A stretch of 7,467 bases of DNA from an uncultured Peptococcaceae bacterium (GTDB lineage: Bacteria; Bacillota; Dehalobacteriia; UBA4068), in the NCBI GenBank assembly GCA_947307285.1, contig CAMZIS010000057.1:1-7467 (forward strand), written 5' to 3'. Shown piece after piece: positions 1 to 5,766 of the stretch. The notes beneath the pieces were generated by a model, which saw nothing but the letters and a program-made list of their open reading frames with translations, made no database searches and was not told the origin of the DNA. The first letter of the stretch is position 1; each line of letters opens with the position of its first letter. A program made the translations under genes and the position numbers.

Positions 1-1047
1 CAAAATGCGTTCCTTGGGCTTCTTCAGACCGTAATGATCCTGCTCCAGTATTTTCTCCGCCTTGACGATGTCCAGGTTTTCCTCGCTCTTTTTATCCCAG
101 GGCAGGGCGAGCAGGGTGTCCAGATAGTTGGTGATTACCATGGCCTCGGCCACCATGGCGGGCATCTTTTCCAGGCGCTTCAGCTCCTGCTCCACCCGTT
201 CCATGGCGTAGTCCGGCAGATGGGCCTCTTCCGCCTTGCGGCGGTATTCCTCCACCTCGGAGCTGCGGTCTTCACCGTCGCCCAGCTCGGTCTGGATGGC
301 CCGCATCTGCTCCCGCAGGTAGTAGTCCTTCTGGCTCTTTTCCATCTGCTGGCGGGTGCGGTTGGCGATGATCTGCTCGATCTCCATGATCTCGGTCTCC
401 CGTTCCAGCAGACCGATGAGCTGTTCGATGCGGCGGGCCACGTTGGTGGTCTCCAGCAGTCCCTGCCGATCGTCGGAGGAGAGCTCGAGATTGGAAGCCA
501 CCGCGTCGGCCAGCTGAGCCGGGGCTTCGATGTTGGTGACGGAAGCCACCACGTCGGGACCGATGCGCTTGGAGCTTTTGGCATATTCCTCAAAGCCGCT
601 TCTGAGCAGACGGGTATAAGCCGCCAGCTCCGTGCCGTCGGCGCCGGATTCTTCCCGCAGGGGCTCCACTTCGGCCAGGAAAAAGGGCTCTTCCTGCAGG
701 CTGCCGCACAGCCGGGCGCGGCAGACGCCTTCCACCATCAGCCGCACCGTGCCGCCGGGCAGCTTCATCATCTGACGGATGCGGGCGACGGTGCCGATCT
801 CGTATACGTCCTCCAGCTGCGGATCGTCCACCTGGGCGTCCCGCTGCATGGTCAGGAAAATCTGGTTGTCTTCGCCGCTCATGGCGTATTCGATGGCGTT
901 GATGCTGCGGTCCCGTCCCACGTCCAGATGGGTGATGGCAGTGGGGAAGACCAATACGCCGCGCAGCGGCATCATAGGCATGATGCGCCAGTCGCCGGGG
1001 CCGGGAGCCTGTTCCCGCAGGCGGCTGATCACACGTTTACGTTCCAT
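1..1047 (-). CDS. lon: Lon protease, N-terminal part (cut by left window edge)
   Basis: ATP-dependent cytoplasmic serine protease that degrades misfolded and regulatory proteins. The reverse strand reads as 349 uninterrupted codons from the ATG at 1047 to the window edge. Residues about 24-205 form the LAN substrate-binding domain, opening with MPLRGVLVFPTAITHLDVGR. Residues about 215-300 are helical or coiled-coil and contain the Lon hallmark KDYYLREQMRAIQTELGD at 240-257. The linker LPWDKKSEENLDIVKAEKIL and DHYGLKKPKERIL (residues 315-349) lead into the AAA+ domain. The Walker motifs and the Ser-Lys catalytic dyad would lie outside the window. The start is supported by GAGGT seven bases before the ATG. 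It gives about 23 residues before the conserved MPLR motif, somewhat more than usual, and Met23, Met25 or Met26 are possible but lack such a site. It is the last gene of the tig-clpP-clpX-lon cluster. Identity is certain; only the start is open. Confidence 0.96.
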   Translation of the reverse strand, partial: MERKRVISRLREQAPGPGDWRIMPMMPLRGVLVFPTAITHLDVGRDRSINAIEYAMSGEDNQIFLTMQRDAQVDDPQLEDVYEIGTVARIRQMMKLPGGTVRLMVEGVCRARLCGSLQEEPFFLAEVEPLREESGADGTELAAYTRLLRSGFEEYAKSSKRIGPDVVASVTNIEAPAQLADAVASNLELSSDDRQGLLETTNVARRIEQLIGLLERETEIMEIEQIIANRTRQQMEKSQKDYYLREQMRAIQTELGDGEDRSSEVEEYRRKAEEAHLPDYAMERVEQELKRLEKMPAMVAEAMVITNYLDTLLALPWDKKSEENLDIVKAEKILEQDHYGLKKPKERIL

Positions 1048-1083
1048 AGTATGTACCTCGCAGGGAGTGTTGACTTTAGCTTG

Positions 1084-1113
1084 ATTATATCATTGTTCGA
1101 GCCCCGACGCCAA
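1084..1113 (-). promoter_or_regulatory. Candidate sigma-70-type promoter for lon
   Basis: On the minus strand there is a TTGGCG box (1108-1113), an 18-base spacer and a perfect TATAAT (1084-1089). This places a transcription start near 1077, about 30 nt before the lon ATG. It lies in the 97-nt gap after the clpX stop, so lon can probably be transcribed apart from the upstream clp genes. A small CCCC/GGGG inverted repeat (1102-1105 with 1115-1118) overlaps the -35 box but has no T-run, so it is not a convincing clpX terminator. Confidence 0.6.
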
Positions 1114-1144
1114 TGGGGAAAGACTGGCTGGGACGAGTTGGCAA

Positions 1145-2428
1145 TCACGCCGGCTCGTCCTCGGCCTTTTTCGCGGAGGCTTTTTTCGCCTCCGGCTTTT
1201 GGGTCAGCAGCAGGGGCTGCTCTTTCTTTTCCACCACTTCCCGGGTGACCACGCATTTATACACGTCGGAGCGGGCCGGGGTCTCGAACATGGTGTTCAG
1301 CAGCAGGGTCTCCAAAATAGCCCGCAGTCCCCGGGCGCCGGTCTTGCGCTCCAGGGCCTCTTTGGCGATGGCGCGGACGGCGTCGTCCTTGAATTCCAGC
1401 TCGGTGCCGTCCATGGCGAACAGGGCCTGGTACTGCTTGATGAGGGCGTTTTTGGGCTCGGTCAGGATGCGCACCAGCGCTTCCTCATCCAGGGGATCCA
1501 GGGTGACGATGATGGGCAGCCGGCCCACGAATTCCGGGATGAGACCGAATTTCAGCAGGTCCTCCGGCAGCACGTGCTTGAGCATCTCCGGGCTCTTTTC
1601 GTCCACCTTGGCCATGATGTCGGCGCCGAAGCCCATGGTGCTCTTGCCCAGACGGTGGGCGATGATGCTTTCGATGCTGTTGAAGGCGCCGCCGCAGATG
1701 AAGAGGATGTTGGTGGTGTCGATCTGGATGAATTCCTGGTGGGGATGCTTGCGCCCGCCCTGAGGCGGCACGGAGGCGATGGTGCCCTCCAGTATCTTCA
1801 GCAGGGTCTGCTGTACGCCCTCGCCGGATACGTCCCGGGTGATGCTGGGATTTTCCGATTTGCGGGCGATCTTGTCGATCTCGTCGATATAGATGATGCC
1901 CTTCTGGGCCCGTTCGATGTCCCAATCCGCGGCCTGGATCAGCTTGAGCAGGATGTTTTCCACGTCCTCGCCCACGTAGCCGGCCTCGGTAAGGGAGGTG
2001 GCGTCCGCCACGGCGAAGGGCACCTGCAATATGCGGGCCAGGGTCTGAGCCAGCAGGGTCTTGCCGCAGCCGGTGGGGCCCAGCATGACGATGTTGGATT
2101 TCTGCAGCTCCACCTCGTCGGCGGCGCTGGCGCGACGGATGCGCTTATAGTGGTTGTAAACGGCTACCGCCAGATTTTTCTTGGCCAGCTCCTGCCCGAT
2201 GACGTACTGATCCAGCACATCTTTGATCTCGGTGGGCTTGGGGATGTCGTAAAGCTCCTGCCCTTCCTCGTCCGGCTCGCTCAGGCCTTCGTCCTCGATG
2301 ATCTCGTTACACAGGTCGATGCATTCGTTGCAGATATAGGCGCCGGGCCCGGCGATGAGCTTGGCGACCTCGTCCTGAGATTTGCCGCAGAAGGAGCAAT
2401 GGGGAGTGTTGTCCGTGGGTTTGGTCAT
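1145..2428 (-). CDS. clpX: ATP-dependent Clp protease ATP-binding subunit ClpX
   Basis: Hexameric AAA+ unfoldase that recognises tagged substrates, unfolds them and threads them into ClpP. At 427 aa it has the normal family length. The N-terminal zinc-binding domain has four cysteines (C11, C14, C33, C36) in CSFCGK and CNEC. The AAA+ module carries Walker A GPTGCGKT (117-124), the pore loop GYVGED (150-155), Walker B IIYIDEID (178-185), the RKH loop GGRKHP (224-229), FVGRLP with the arginine finger (R303), and sensor 2 GARGLR (364-369). The ClpP-docking loop reads MGF (265-267) where many ClpX proteins have IGF or LGF. The C-terminus ends in a Lys/Ala-rich tail (about 411-427) that is probably disordered. 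AAAGGA sits six bases before the ATG. The gene follows clpP by 18 nt, so the two are almost certainly cotranscribed. All key residues are intact. Confidence 0.98.
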   Translation of the reverse strand: MTKPTDNTPHCSFCGKSQDEVAKLIAGPGAYICNECIDLCNEIIEDEGLSEPDEEGQELYDIPKPTEIKDVLDQYVIGQELAKKNLAVAVYNHYKRIRRASAADEVELQKSNIVMLGPTGCGKTLLAQTLARILQVPFAVADATSLTEAGYVGEDVENILLKLIQAADWDIERAQKGIIYIDEIDKIARKSENPSITRDVSGEGVQQTLLKILEGTIASVPPQGGRKHPHQEFIQIDTTNILFICGGAFNSIESIIAHRLGKSTMGFGADIMAKVDEKSPEMLKHVLPEDLLKFGLIPEFVGRLPIIVTLDPLDEEALVRILTEPKNALIKQYQALFAMDGTELEFKDDAVRAIAKEALERKTGARGLRAILETLLLNTMFETPARSDVYKCVVTREVVEKKEQPLLLTQKPEAKKASAKKAEDEPA

Positions 2429-2446
2429 TGATTATCCTTTCTTGGA

Positions 2447-3052
2447 TTACCCTTTTTTAACAGAAGCCTTGCGGGCGTCCACCACGTCGTCGATGAGGCC
2501 GTAGGCCTTGGCTTCCTGGGCGGTCATGAAATTGTCGCGCTCGGTGTCGGCCGCCACCCGTTCCTTGGGCTGGCCGGTGCGTTCGGCCAGGATGGTGGTG
2601 AGCTGATCCTTCATCCGCAGTATATGCTTGGCGTGGATCTCGATGTCCGTGGCCTGGCCCTGCATGCCGCCGATGGGCTGGTGGATCATGATCTCGGAAT
2701 TGGGCAGGGCGAAGCGTTTGCCCTTGGCGCCGGCGGCCAGCAGGAAAGCGCCCATGCTGGCGGCCATGCCCACGCAGATGGTGGACACGTCGCAGCGGAT
2801 ATACTGCATGGTGTCGTAGATGGCCATGCCCGCGCTGATCACGCCGCCGGGGCTGTTGATATAAAGGTTGACGTCCTTGTCGGGGTCTTCCGCTTCCAGG
2901 AACAGCAGCTGGGCGATGATCAGATTGGCCACGTGGTCGTCGATCTGGCTGCCCAGAAAGACCACTCTGTCCTTGAGCAGGCGGGAATAGATGTCGTAGG
3001 CCCGCTCGCCGCGGTTGGTTTGCTCGATAACGGTGGGGATAAGGATACTCAT
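2447..3052 (-). CDS. clpP: ATP-dependent Clp protease proteolytic subunit ClpP
   Basis: Serine peptidase that assembles into a two-ring barrel and degrades proteins delivered by ClpX or another Clp ATPase. From the ATG at 3052 the product is 201 aa, the usual size. The catalytic triad is visible: Ser99 in GMAASMGAF, His124 in MIHQPIGG and Asp173 in ERDNFM. The oxyanion-region motif SPGG is at 67-70. The N-terminus MSILIPTVIEQTNRGERAYD matches the normal start of processed ClpP. The frame stays open 35 codons further upstream to 3157, but those codons encode no ClpP sequence and cover a hairpin-rich leader. The near-perfect AAAAGGAGGT eight bases before the 3052 ATG decides the start. clpX follows 18 nt downstream; tig lies 147 nt upstream. 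Confidence 0.98.
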   Translation of the reverse strand: MSILIPTVIEQTNRGERAYDIYSRLLKDRVVFLGSQIDDHVANLIIAQLLFLEAEDPDKDVNLYINSPGGVISAGMAIYDTMQYIRCDVSTICVGMAASMGAFLLAAGAKGKRFALPNSEIMIHQPIGGMQGQATDIEIHAKHILRMKDQLTTILAERTGQPKERVAADTERDNFMTAQEAKAYGLIDDVVDARKASVKKG

Positions 3053-3060
3053 GCTGTACG

Positions 3061-3070
3061 ACCTCCTTTT
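3061..3070 (-). promoter_or_regulatory. clpP ribosome binding site that fixes the start codon
   Basis: The minus strand reads AAAAGGAGGT, a nearly full match to the anti-Shine-Dalgarno complement, eight bases before the ATG at 3052. It rules out the longer in-frame reading that would begin at 3157. Confidence 0.9.
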
Positions 3071-3071
3071 A

Positions 3072-3088
3072 CCGGGGGAGAGCCCCGG
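3072..3088 (-). repeat. GC stem-loop directly upstream of the clpP ribosome binding site
   Basis: Arms CCGGGG (3072-3077) and CCCCGG (3083-3088) are perfect complements around a 5-base loop. In the clpP mRNA this hairpin would end one base before the AAAAGGAGGT site, close enough to affect ribosome access or 5' end stability. It has no T-run, so it is not a terminator. Confidence 0.5.
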
Positions 3089-3116
3089 CTGACAGTTGCC
3101 GGCAGTGGCATTGTTC

Positions 3117-3134
3117 GGCGGCTGAACTGCCGCC
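3117..3134. repeat. Second inverted repeat in the clpP leader
   Basis: Arms GGCGGC (3117-3122) and GCCGCC (3129-3134) flank a 6-base loop. An overlapping alternative pairs GTTC with GAAC at 3113-3116/3124-3127, so mutually exclusive folds are possible. No T-run follows in either direction. Confidence 0.4.
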
Positions 3135-3145
3135 CATAAATATAC

Positions 3146-3179
3146 TGCGCGGGCCAACTATAAAATGTTTACCCGCGCA
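3146..3179. repeat. 8-bp inverted repeat between tig and clpP
   Basis: TGCGCGGG (3146-3153) and CCCGCGCA (3172-3179) are perfect 8-bp complements around an 18-base AT-rich loop. On the minus strand the loop contains TATAGT (3157-3162), a possible -10 box without a good -35. The repeat could be an operator over a clpP promoter or a transcript-processing stem after tig. It is not a classical terminator, because the sequence after it on the minus strand is GTATATTTAT rather than a T-run. It matches neither the CIRCE nor the CtsR consensus. Confidence 0.45.
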
Positions 3180-3199
3180 ATAAGATGGTTATACCGGAA

Positions 3200-4621
3200 T
3201 TATTCCGCTTCTTTTCCGTCCTCTTCGACGGGAGCAGCAGCCTCCTCAGCGGGTTTTTCTTCGGCAGGGGCTTCGCCGTTCAAAGCGTCCAGCTTGGCCT
3301 GGAGCTCGGCCCGGTCCAGCGTTTCGTCGGTGATGACGGCTTCGCGGTAGACCAGATCGGCGGCCTTGCCCATCTTGACGCTGAACTTGAAGTCTTCCAT
3401 GCGGTCTTCGTCGGCCAGAGCCTTCTTGATGGCGTCCACGGGCTGCCAGTACTGGTTGGCCAGGATCTGCATCTGATCCTCCAGCTCTTCGTCGCTGACC
3501 TGGATGTCTTCGGCCTTGACGATGGCTTCCATCACCAGGTCGCGTCTGACCACCGACTCAGCGCGCTTGCGGTAATTGGCCTGGAATTCTTCCATGGTGC
3601 CGTTGGTGTATTCCAGGTACTGCTCCAGAGTAACGCCCTGCTGGGCCAGACGCTGTCTGACTTCTTCCATCTGGTGGGCCAGCTCGGTGTCGATCATTAC
3701 CGGCGGCACGTCGATCTCGGCATTGTTCACAGCGGCGGCGACGGCCTCGTTGCGGGTGTTGACGTCGGCCATGCTCAGGCTCTGCTCGGTCAGGCGCTTA
3801 CGGAATTCCTCCCGCAGCTGTTCCATGTTCTCGGCGGTCTCGCTGACTTCTTCCACAAAGGCCTGGTCCATTTCGGGCACGACCTTTTTCTGCACCTTCT
3901 GCACCTTGACTTCGAACACCACGGGGGCTCCGGCCAGATCCGGCGCCTGATAATCTTCGGGGAAGGTGACGTCGAGCTTCACGTCGTCGCCGGCCTTGGC
4001 GCCGATGAGCTTTTCTTCAAAACCGGGGATGAAGGTGTTGGAACCCAGCTCCAGGCTGTATCCTTCGGCGGTGCCGCCTTCGAAGGCCACGCCGTCCTTC
4101 AGACCCTTGAAATCGATGACCACGATATCGCCTTCCGCGGCTTCGGTGCCGAAGGGCGCGTCCTCGGTGCGGGTCAGGCGTTCCTGCTGGGCTTTCAGAT
4201 CGCGGTCGATGTCCTCGTCGGTGACCTCGATGATCTTGCGGGTGATCTCCAGGCCCTTGTACTGGCCTAAGGTGACCTCGGGTTTGGCGGTGATGGTGAA
4301 CTTATATTTGATGGGCTCGCCGGCCTTGAGCTGCACCACTTCTACCTGGGGCTGGGCGCAGGGCTCGACGCCGGTTTCCTTTAATGCTTCCGCATAGGCC
4401 TTGGGCAGCAGATCGTCAGAGACTTCGTCCATGATGGCGTCCATACCGACGAAGCTTTCCAGAACGGAGCGGGGCGCCTTGCCGGGGCGGAAGCCGGGGA
4501 TGTTGACCTTCTGGGACAGGCGCTTGCAGGCGAATTTGATCGGCAGCTCGGTCTCAGCCGCCGGGATCTCGACCTCGACTATCTTCTGGTACTTCTCGCC
4601 GTCGGTTACGTTGAAATTCAT
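3200..4621 (-). CDS. tig: Trigger factor, ribosome-associated chaperone and peptidyl-prolyl isomerase
   Basis: Trigger factor binds the ribosomal tunnel exit and shields new chains; it also has prolyl isomerase activity. The 473-aa product is slightly longer than typical (about 430). The N-terminal ribosome-binding domain carries the signature GFRPGKAP (43-50). An FKBP-type PPIase domain follows at about 163-245 (GDIVVIDFKG, then LGSNTFIPGFEEKLIGAKAG). The helical SurA-like chaperone domain covers about 250-440. The extra length is an acidic Ala/Glu/Pro tail (about 449-473), probably disordered. The start is supported by AGGAGGA five bases before the ATG. It is the first gene of the tig-clpP-clpX-lon cluster. 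The stop codon lies in a small CGGAAT/ATTCCG palindrome (3195-3207) that does not resemble a terminator, so read-through into clpP is plausible. Confidence 0.97.
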   Translation of the reverse strand: MNFNVTDGEKYQKIVEVEIPAAETELPIKFACKRLSQKVNIPGFRPGKAPRSVLESFVGMDAIMDEVSDDLLPKAYAEALKETGVEPCAQPQVEVVQLKAGEPIKYKFTITAKPEVTLGQYKGLEITRKIIEVTDEDIDRDLKAQQERLTRTEDAPFGTEAAEGDIVVIDFKGLKDGVAFEGGTAEGYSLELGSNTFIPGFEEKLIGAKAGDDVKLDVTFPEDYQAPDLAGAPVVFEVKVQKVQKKVVPEMDQAFVEEVSETAENMEQLREEFRKRLTEQSLSMADVNTRNEAVAAAVNNAEIDVPPVMIDTELAHQMEEVRQRLAQQGVTLEQYLEYTNGTMEEFQANYRKRAESVVRRDLVMEAIVKAEDIQVSDEELEDQMQILANQYWQPVDAIKKALADEDRMEDFKFSVKMGKAADLVYREAVITDETLDRAELQAKLDALNGEAPAEEKPAEEAAAPVEEDGKEAE

Positions 4622-4652
4622 GTTGTTCCTCCTAAAGATATATATTTATATT

Positions 4653-4680
4653 TTATTATCATCATCGCGAAACGACGCAA
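4653..4680 (-). promoter_or_regulatory. Candidate promoter of tig and the clp cluster
   Basis: On the minus strand TTGCGT (4675-4680) and TAATAA (4653-4658) are 16 bases apart, and the start would fall about 25-30 nt before the tig ATG. The surrounding sequence (4622-4783) is strikingly AT-rich compared with the GC-rich genes, as expected for a divergent promoter region shared with the tRNA gene. Several overlapping AT boxes make the exact -10 uncertain. I see no CIRCE or CtsR box here. Confidence 0.4.
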
Positions 4681-4744
4681 GTTAAATATATTCTTTATTA
4701 AATGAAAAACTCCTTTATTTCTTCAGCTTTATATCGATTTTTCC

Positions 4745-4774
4745 TTTACTGCCCCCGGCGGGCTGTGGTAAAAT
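4745..4774 (+). promoter_or_regulatory. Candidate tRNA-Leu promoter
   Basis: TTTACT (4745-4750), an 18-base spacer and TAAAAT (4769-4774), with an extended -10 TGG directly before it. The predicted start is near 4781, only about three bases before the mature tRNA 5' end, so the precursor leader would be very short. The spacer is GC-rich and contains a GCCC/GGGC palindrome (4751-4763). Confidence 0.5.
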
Positions 4775-4783
4775 AAAAAATAC

Positions 4784-4865
4784 GCGGACGTGGTGGAATG
4801 GCAGACACGGTGGTCTTAGGAGCCACTGCTTCGGCGTGCGGGTTCAAATCCCGCCGTCCGCACCA
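4784..4865 (+). tRNA. tRNA-Leu, anticodon UAG, with encoded CCA
   Basis: The cloverleaf can be folded by hand. The acceptor stem is GCGGACG/CGTCCGC (4784-4790 with 4855-4861). The D stem is GTG/CAC. The anticodon stem is GTGGT/GCCAC with loop CTTAGGA, giving anticodon TAG at 4817-4819. The variable region is TGCTTCGGCGT with a 3-bp stem, and the T arm is GCGGG-TTCAAAT-CCCGC (4838-4854). The discriminator is A4862 and CCA (4863-4865) is encoded. The long variable arm and 3-bp D stem are those of a class II tRNA, consistent with leucine; it decodes CUA and probably other CUN codons. It stands alone, with its own promoter and terminator. Confidence 0.97.
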
Positions 4866-4923
4866 AAAGAACAGACCGGCTTTAGCCGGTCTGTTCTTTT
4901 GATAAAAACCGGGATTTGAACCC
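4840..4923. repeat. 14-nt inverted copy of the tRNA T-arm, nearly concentric with the terminator
   Basis: GGGTTCAAATCCCG (4840-4853, inside the tRNA T arm) recurs as its exact reverse complement at 4910-4923. The midpoint of the pair (4881.5) almost equals that of the terminator hairpin (4882.5). The 84-nt block is therefore one imperfect palindrome with 11 and 9 unpaired bases between the outer and inner stems. It may be the T-arm remnant of a lost minus-strand tRNA or a palindromic copying event. No other tRNA part is recognisable beside the copy. Confidence 0.75.
4865..4900 (+). terminator. Rho-independent terminator of tRNA-Leu
   Basis: A perfect 16-bp stem (4865-4880 with 4885-4900) closes on the loop TTTA. 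The GC-rich core is AGACCGGC/GCCGGTCT, and the arm ends in GTTCTTTT. The stem begins at the last base of the CCA end. Its A-rich and T-rich ends are symmetric, so it could act in both directions. Confidence 0.9.
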
Positions 4924-4941
4924 CGAGCGGTAGTGAATGGG

Positions 4942-4989
4942 GCGCCGCCGGTGGCGCGACACGCTCCGTGTCGTCACTGTGACGGAGCG
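4942..4989. repeat. Cluster of overlapping inverted repeats
   Basis: Four perfect inverted repeats lie within 48 bases: GCGCC/GGCGC (4942-4946 with 4953-4957), CGACACG/CGTGTCG (4957-4963 with 4967-4973), CGCTCCGT/ACGGAGCG (4962-4969 with 4982-4989) and CGTCAC/GTGACG (4972-4977 with 4979-4984). The second conflicts with the third and fourth, so alternative folds are possible. No coding function is supported. It may be a dispersed intergenic repeat, but only one copy is visible here. Confidence 0.6.
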
Positions 4990-5018
4990 GTTCTTGTCGT
5001 TTTTGGCCCGGTAAGCTA

Positions 5019-5049
5019 CTTTTGTTTTGGCCGCGGCACAAAACAAAAG
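5019..5049. repeat. 11-bp inverted repeat abutting the PAP2 gene start
   Basis: CTTTTGTTTTG (5019-5029) and CAAAACAAAAG (5039-5049) are perfect complements around a 9-base GC loop that itself contains the palindrome GCCGCGGC. The 3' arm covers most of the only Shine-Dalgarno-like stretch (AAAAGGG, 5045-5051) before the ATG at 5056. The hairpin could therefore modulate translation, or be the end of a small repeat element. Confidence 0.7.
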
Positions 5050-5055
5050 GGCGGG

Positions 5056-5766
5056 ATGAAAGTGAAACCAAAAACATGCTTGCTGACCGGTTCGGGGCTG
5101 TTGCTTTCCTTTGCGTTGTGGACTATATTGATATTGCGCGTCGACGTGCGGCCCCTGGGTCAGAACGGAACGGATATCGGTCTGGCCGCGCTCAATCTGT
5201 GGTTCCACCGGCTCACCGGCGTGCATATGACGGTCTATACGCTTACGGATTGGCTGGGGTTAGTGCCGATACTCATCTGCCTGTGTTTTGCGGGACTGGG
5301 CGCAGCGCAGCTGATAAAAGGCAAAAGCCTGCGGCGGGTAGACCCGGACATCATCCTGCTGGGCATCTATTATGTCCTGGTCATCCTCTTGTACCTGCTG
5401 TTTGAGACTATACCCGTCAATTATCGGCCCGTTCCCATCAACGGCATGATGGAGGCCTCTTATCCGTCTTCTACCGTGCTGCTGGTGCTGAGCGTGATGC
5501 CTACCCTGAGTTTTCAGGTCTGGCGCAGGTCTGAAAACGTAAAGCTCAGGAAAGCCGCGGCTGCTTTCGCGGCAGCCTTTTCCGTCTTCATGGTGGCGGG
5601 CAGGGCTGTCGCCGGCGTGCACTGGCTGTCGGATATCGTCGGCTCTCTGCTGCTCAGCGCCGGTTTGTTCATGCTTTACAGGTATGCCGTCCTTGCGACG
5701 GATGAAATAGTGTCGAAAAACGAAGGTAGAAAAATATGGAGTTTCGTGAAAAACTGCAGGAATTGA
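5056..5766 (+). CDS. PAP2-like polytopic membrane protein, degenerate motifs
   Basis: A 236-aa integral membrane protein with about six hydrophobic segments (near 8-27, 66-87, 97-116, 137-155, 167-185 and 189-209). PAP2 enzymes remove phosphate from membrane lipids such as undecaprenyl pyrophosphate or phosphatidate. Motif 3 is intact: GRAVAGVHWLSD fits R-x5-H-x3-D with R183, H189 and D193. Motif 1 keeps RP (124-125) in NYRPVPING, but the lysine expected seven residues earlier is E117. Motif 2 reads YPSST (136-140), with Thr140 where the catalytic His of PSGH or PSSH is expected. Activity is uncertain. The ATG at 5056 is chosen because earlier in-frame starts (from 4933) would translate the hairpin region; its ribosome site is weak and partly inside a hairpin. 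No convincing promoter is visible. The 3' end overlaps the next gene by 31 nt. Fold assignment is good; substrate unknown. Confidence 0.82.
   Translation: MKVKPKTCLLTGSGLLLSFALWTILILRVDVRPLGQNGTDIGLAALNLWFHRLTGVHMTVYTLTDWLGLVPILICLCFAGLGAAQLIKGKSLRRVDPDIILLGIYYVLVILLYLLFETIPVNYRPVPINGMMEASYPSSTVLLVLSVMPTLSFQVWRRSENVKLRKAAAAFAAAFSVFMVAGRAVAGVHWLSDIVGSLLLSAGLFMLYRYAVLATDEIVSKNEGRKIWSFVKNCRN

Noticed and set aside
1066..1088. CtsR-like direct repeat near the lon -10 (ATCAAG and AGTCAA on the minus strand)
   Set aside because: The two TCAA cores are 11 bases apart instead of the 10 in the CtsR heptad repeat, and the first half-site deviates further.
3053..3157. Upstream extension of clpP by 35 codons
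   Set aside because: The extension has no family similarity and spans a hairpin-rich leader; the perfect ribosome binding site belongs to the 3052 ATG.
34..4270. Long plus-strand open frames of 361-410 codons opposite lon, clpX and tig
   Set aside because: They lie antisense to clear conserved genes, show low-complexity His/Gly/Leu/Asp composition typical of GC-rich shadow frames, and have no ribosome sites or known domains.
4681..4720. Shine-Dalgarno-like AAAGGAG on the minus strand upstream of tig, possible leader peptide
   Set aside because: It is followed by TTTTTCATTTAA with no usual start codon before the stop.
4840..4923. Phage or island attachment site at the tRNA 3' end
   Set aside because: The repeat is inverted rather than direct, no integrase gene is in the window, and the flanking genes show no phage character.
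4933..5055. N-terminal extension of the PAP2 protein, or a separate small ORF
   Set aside because: It would translate strong inverted repeats, has no ribosome site, and puts a Cys- and Arg-rich stretch before an already complete PAP2 N-terminus.
4844..5226. Minus-strand open frames of 77 and 114 codons across the tRNA-terminator region
   Set aside because: They cross the tRNA, terminator and inverted repeats and resemble no protein family; they are read-through of structured DNA.
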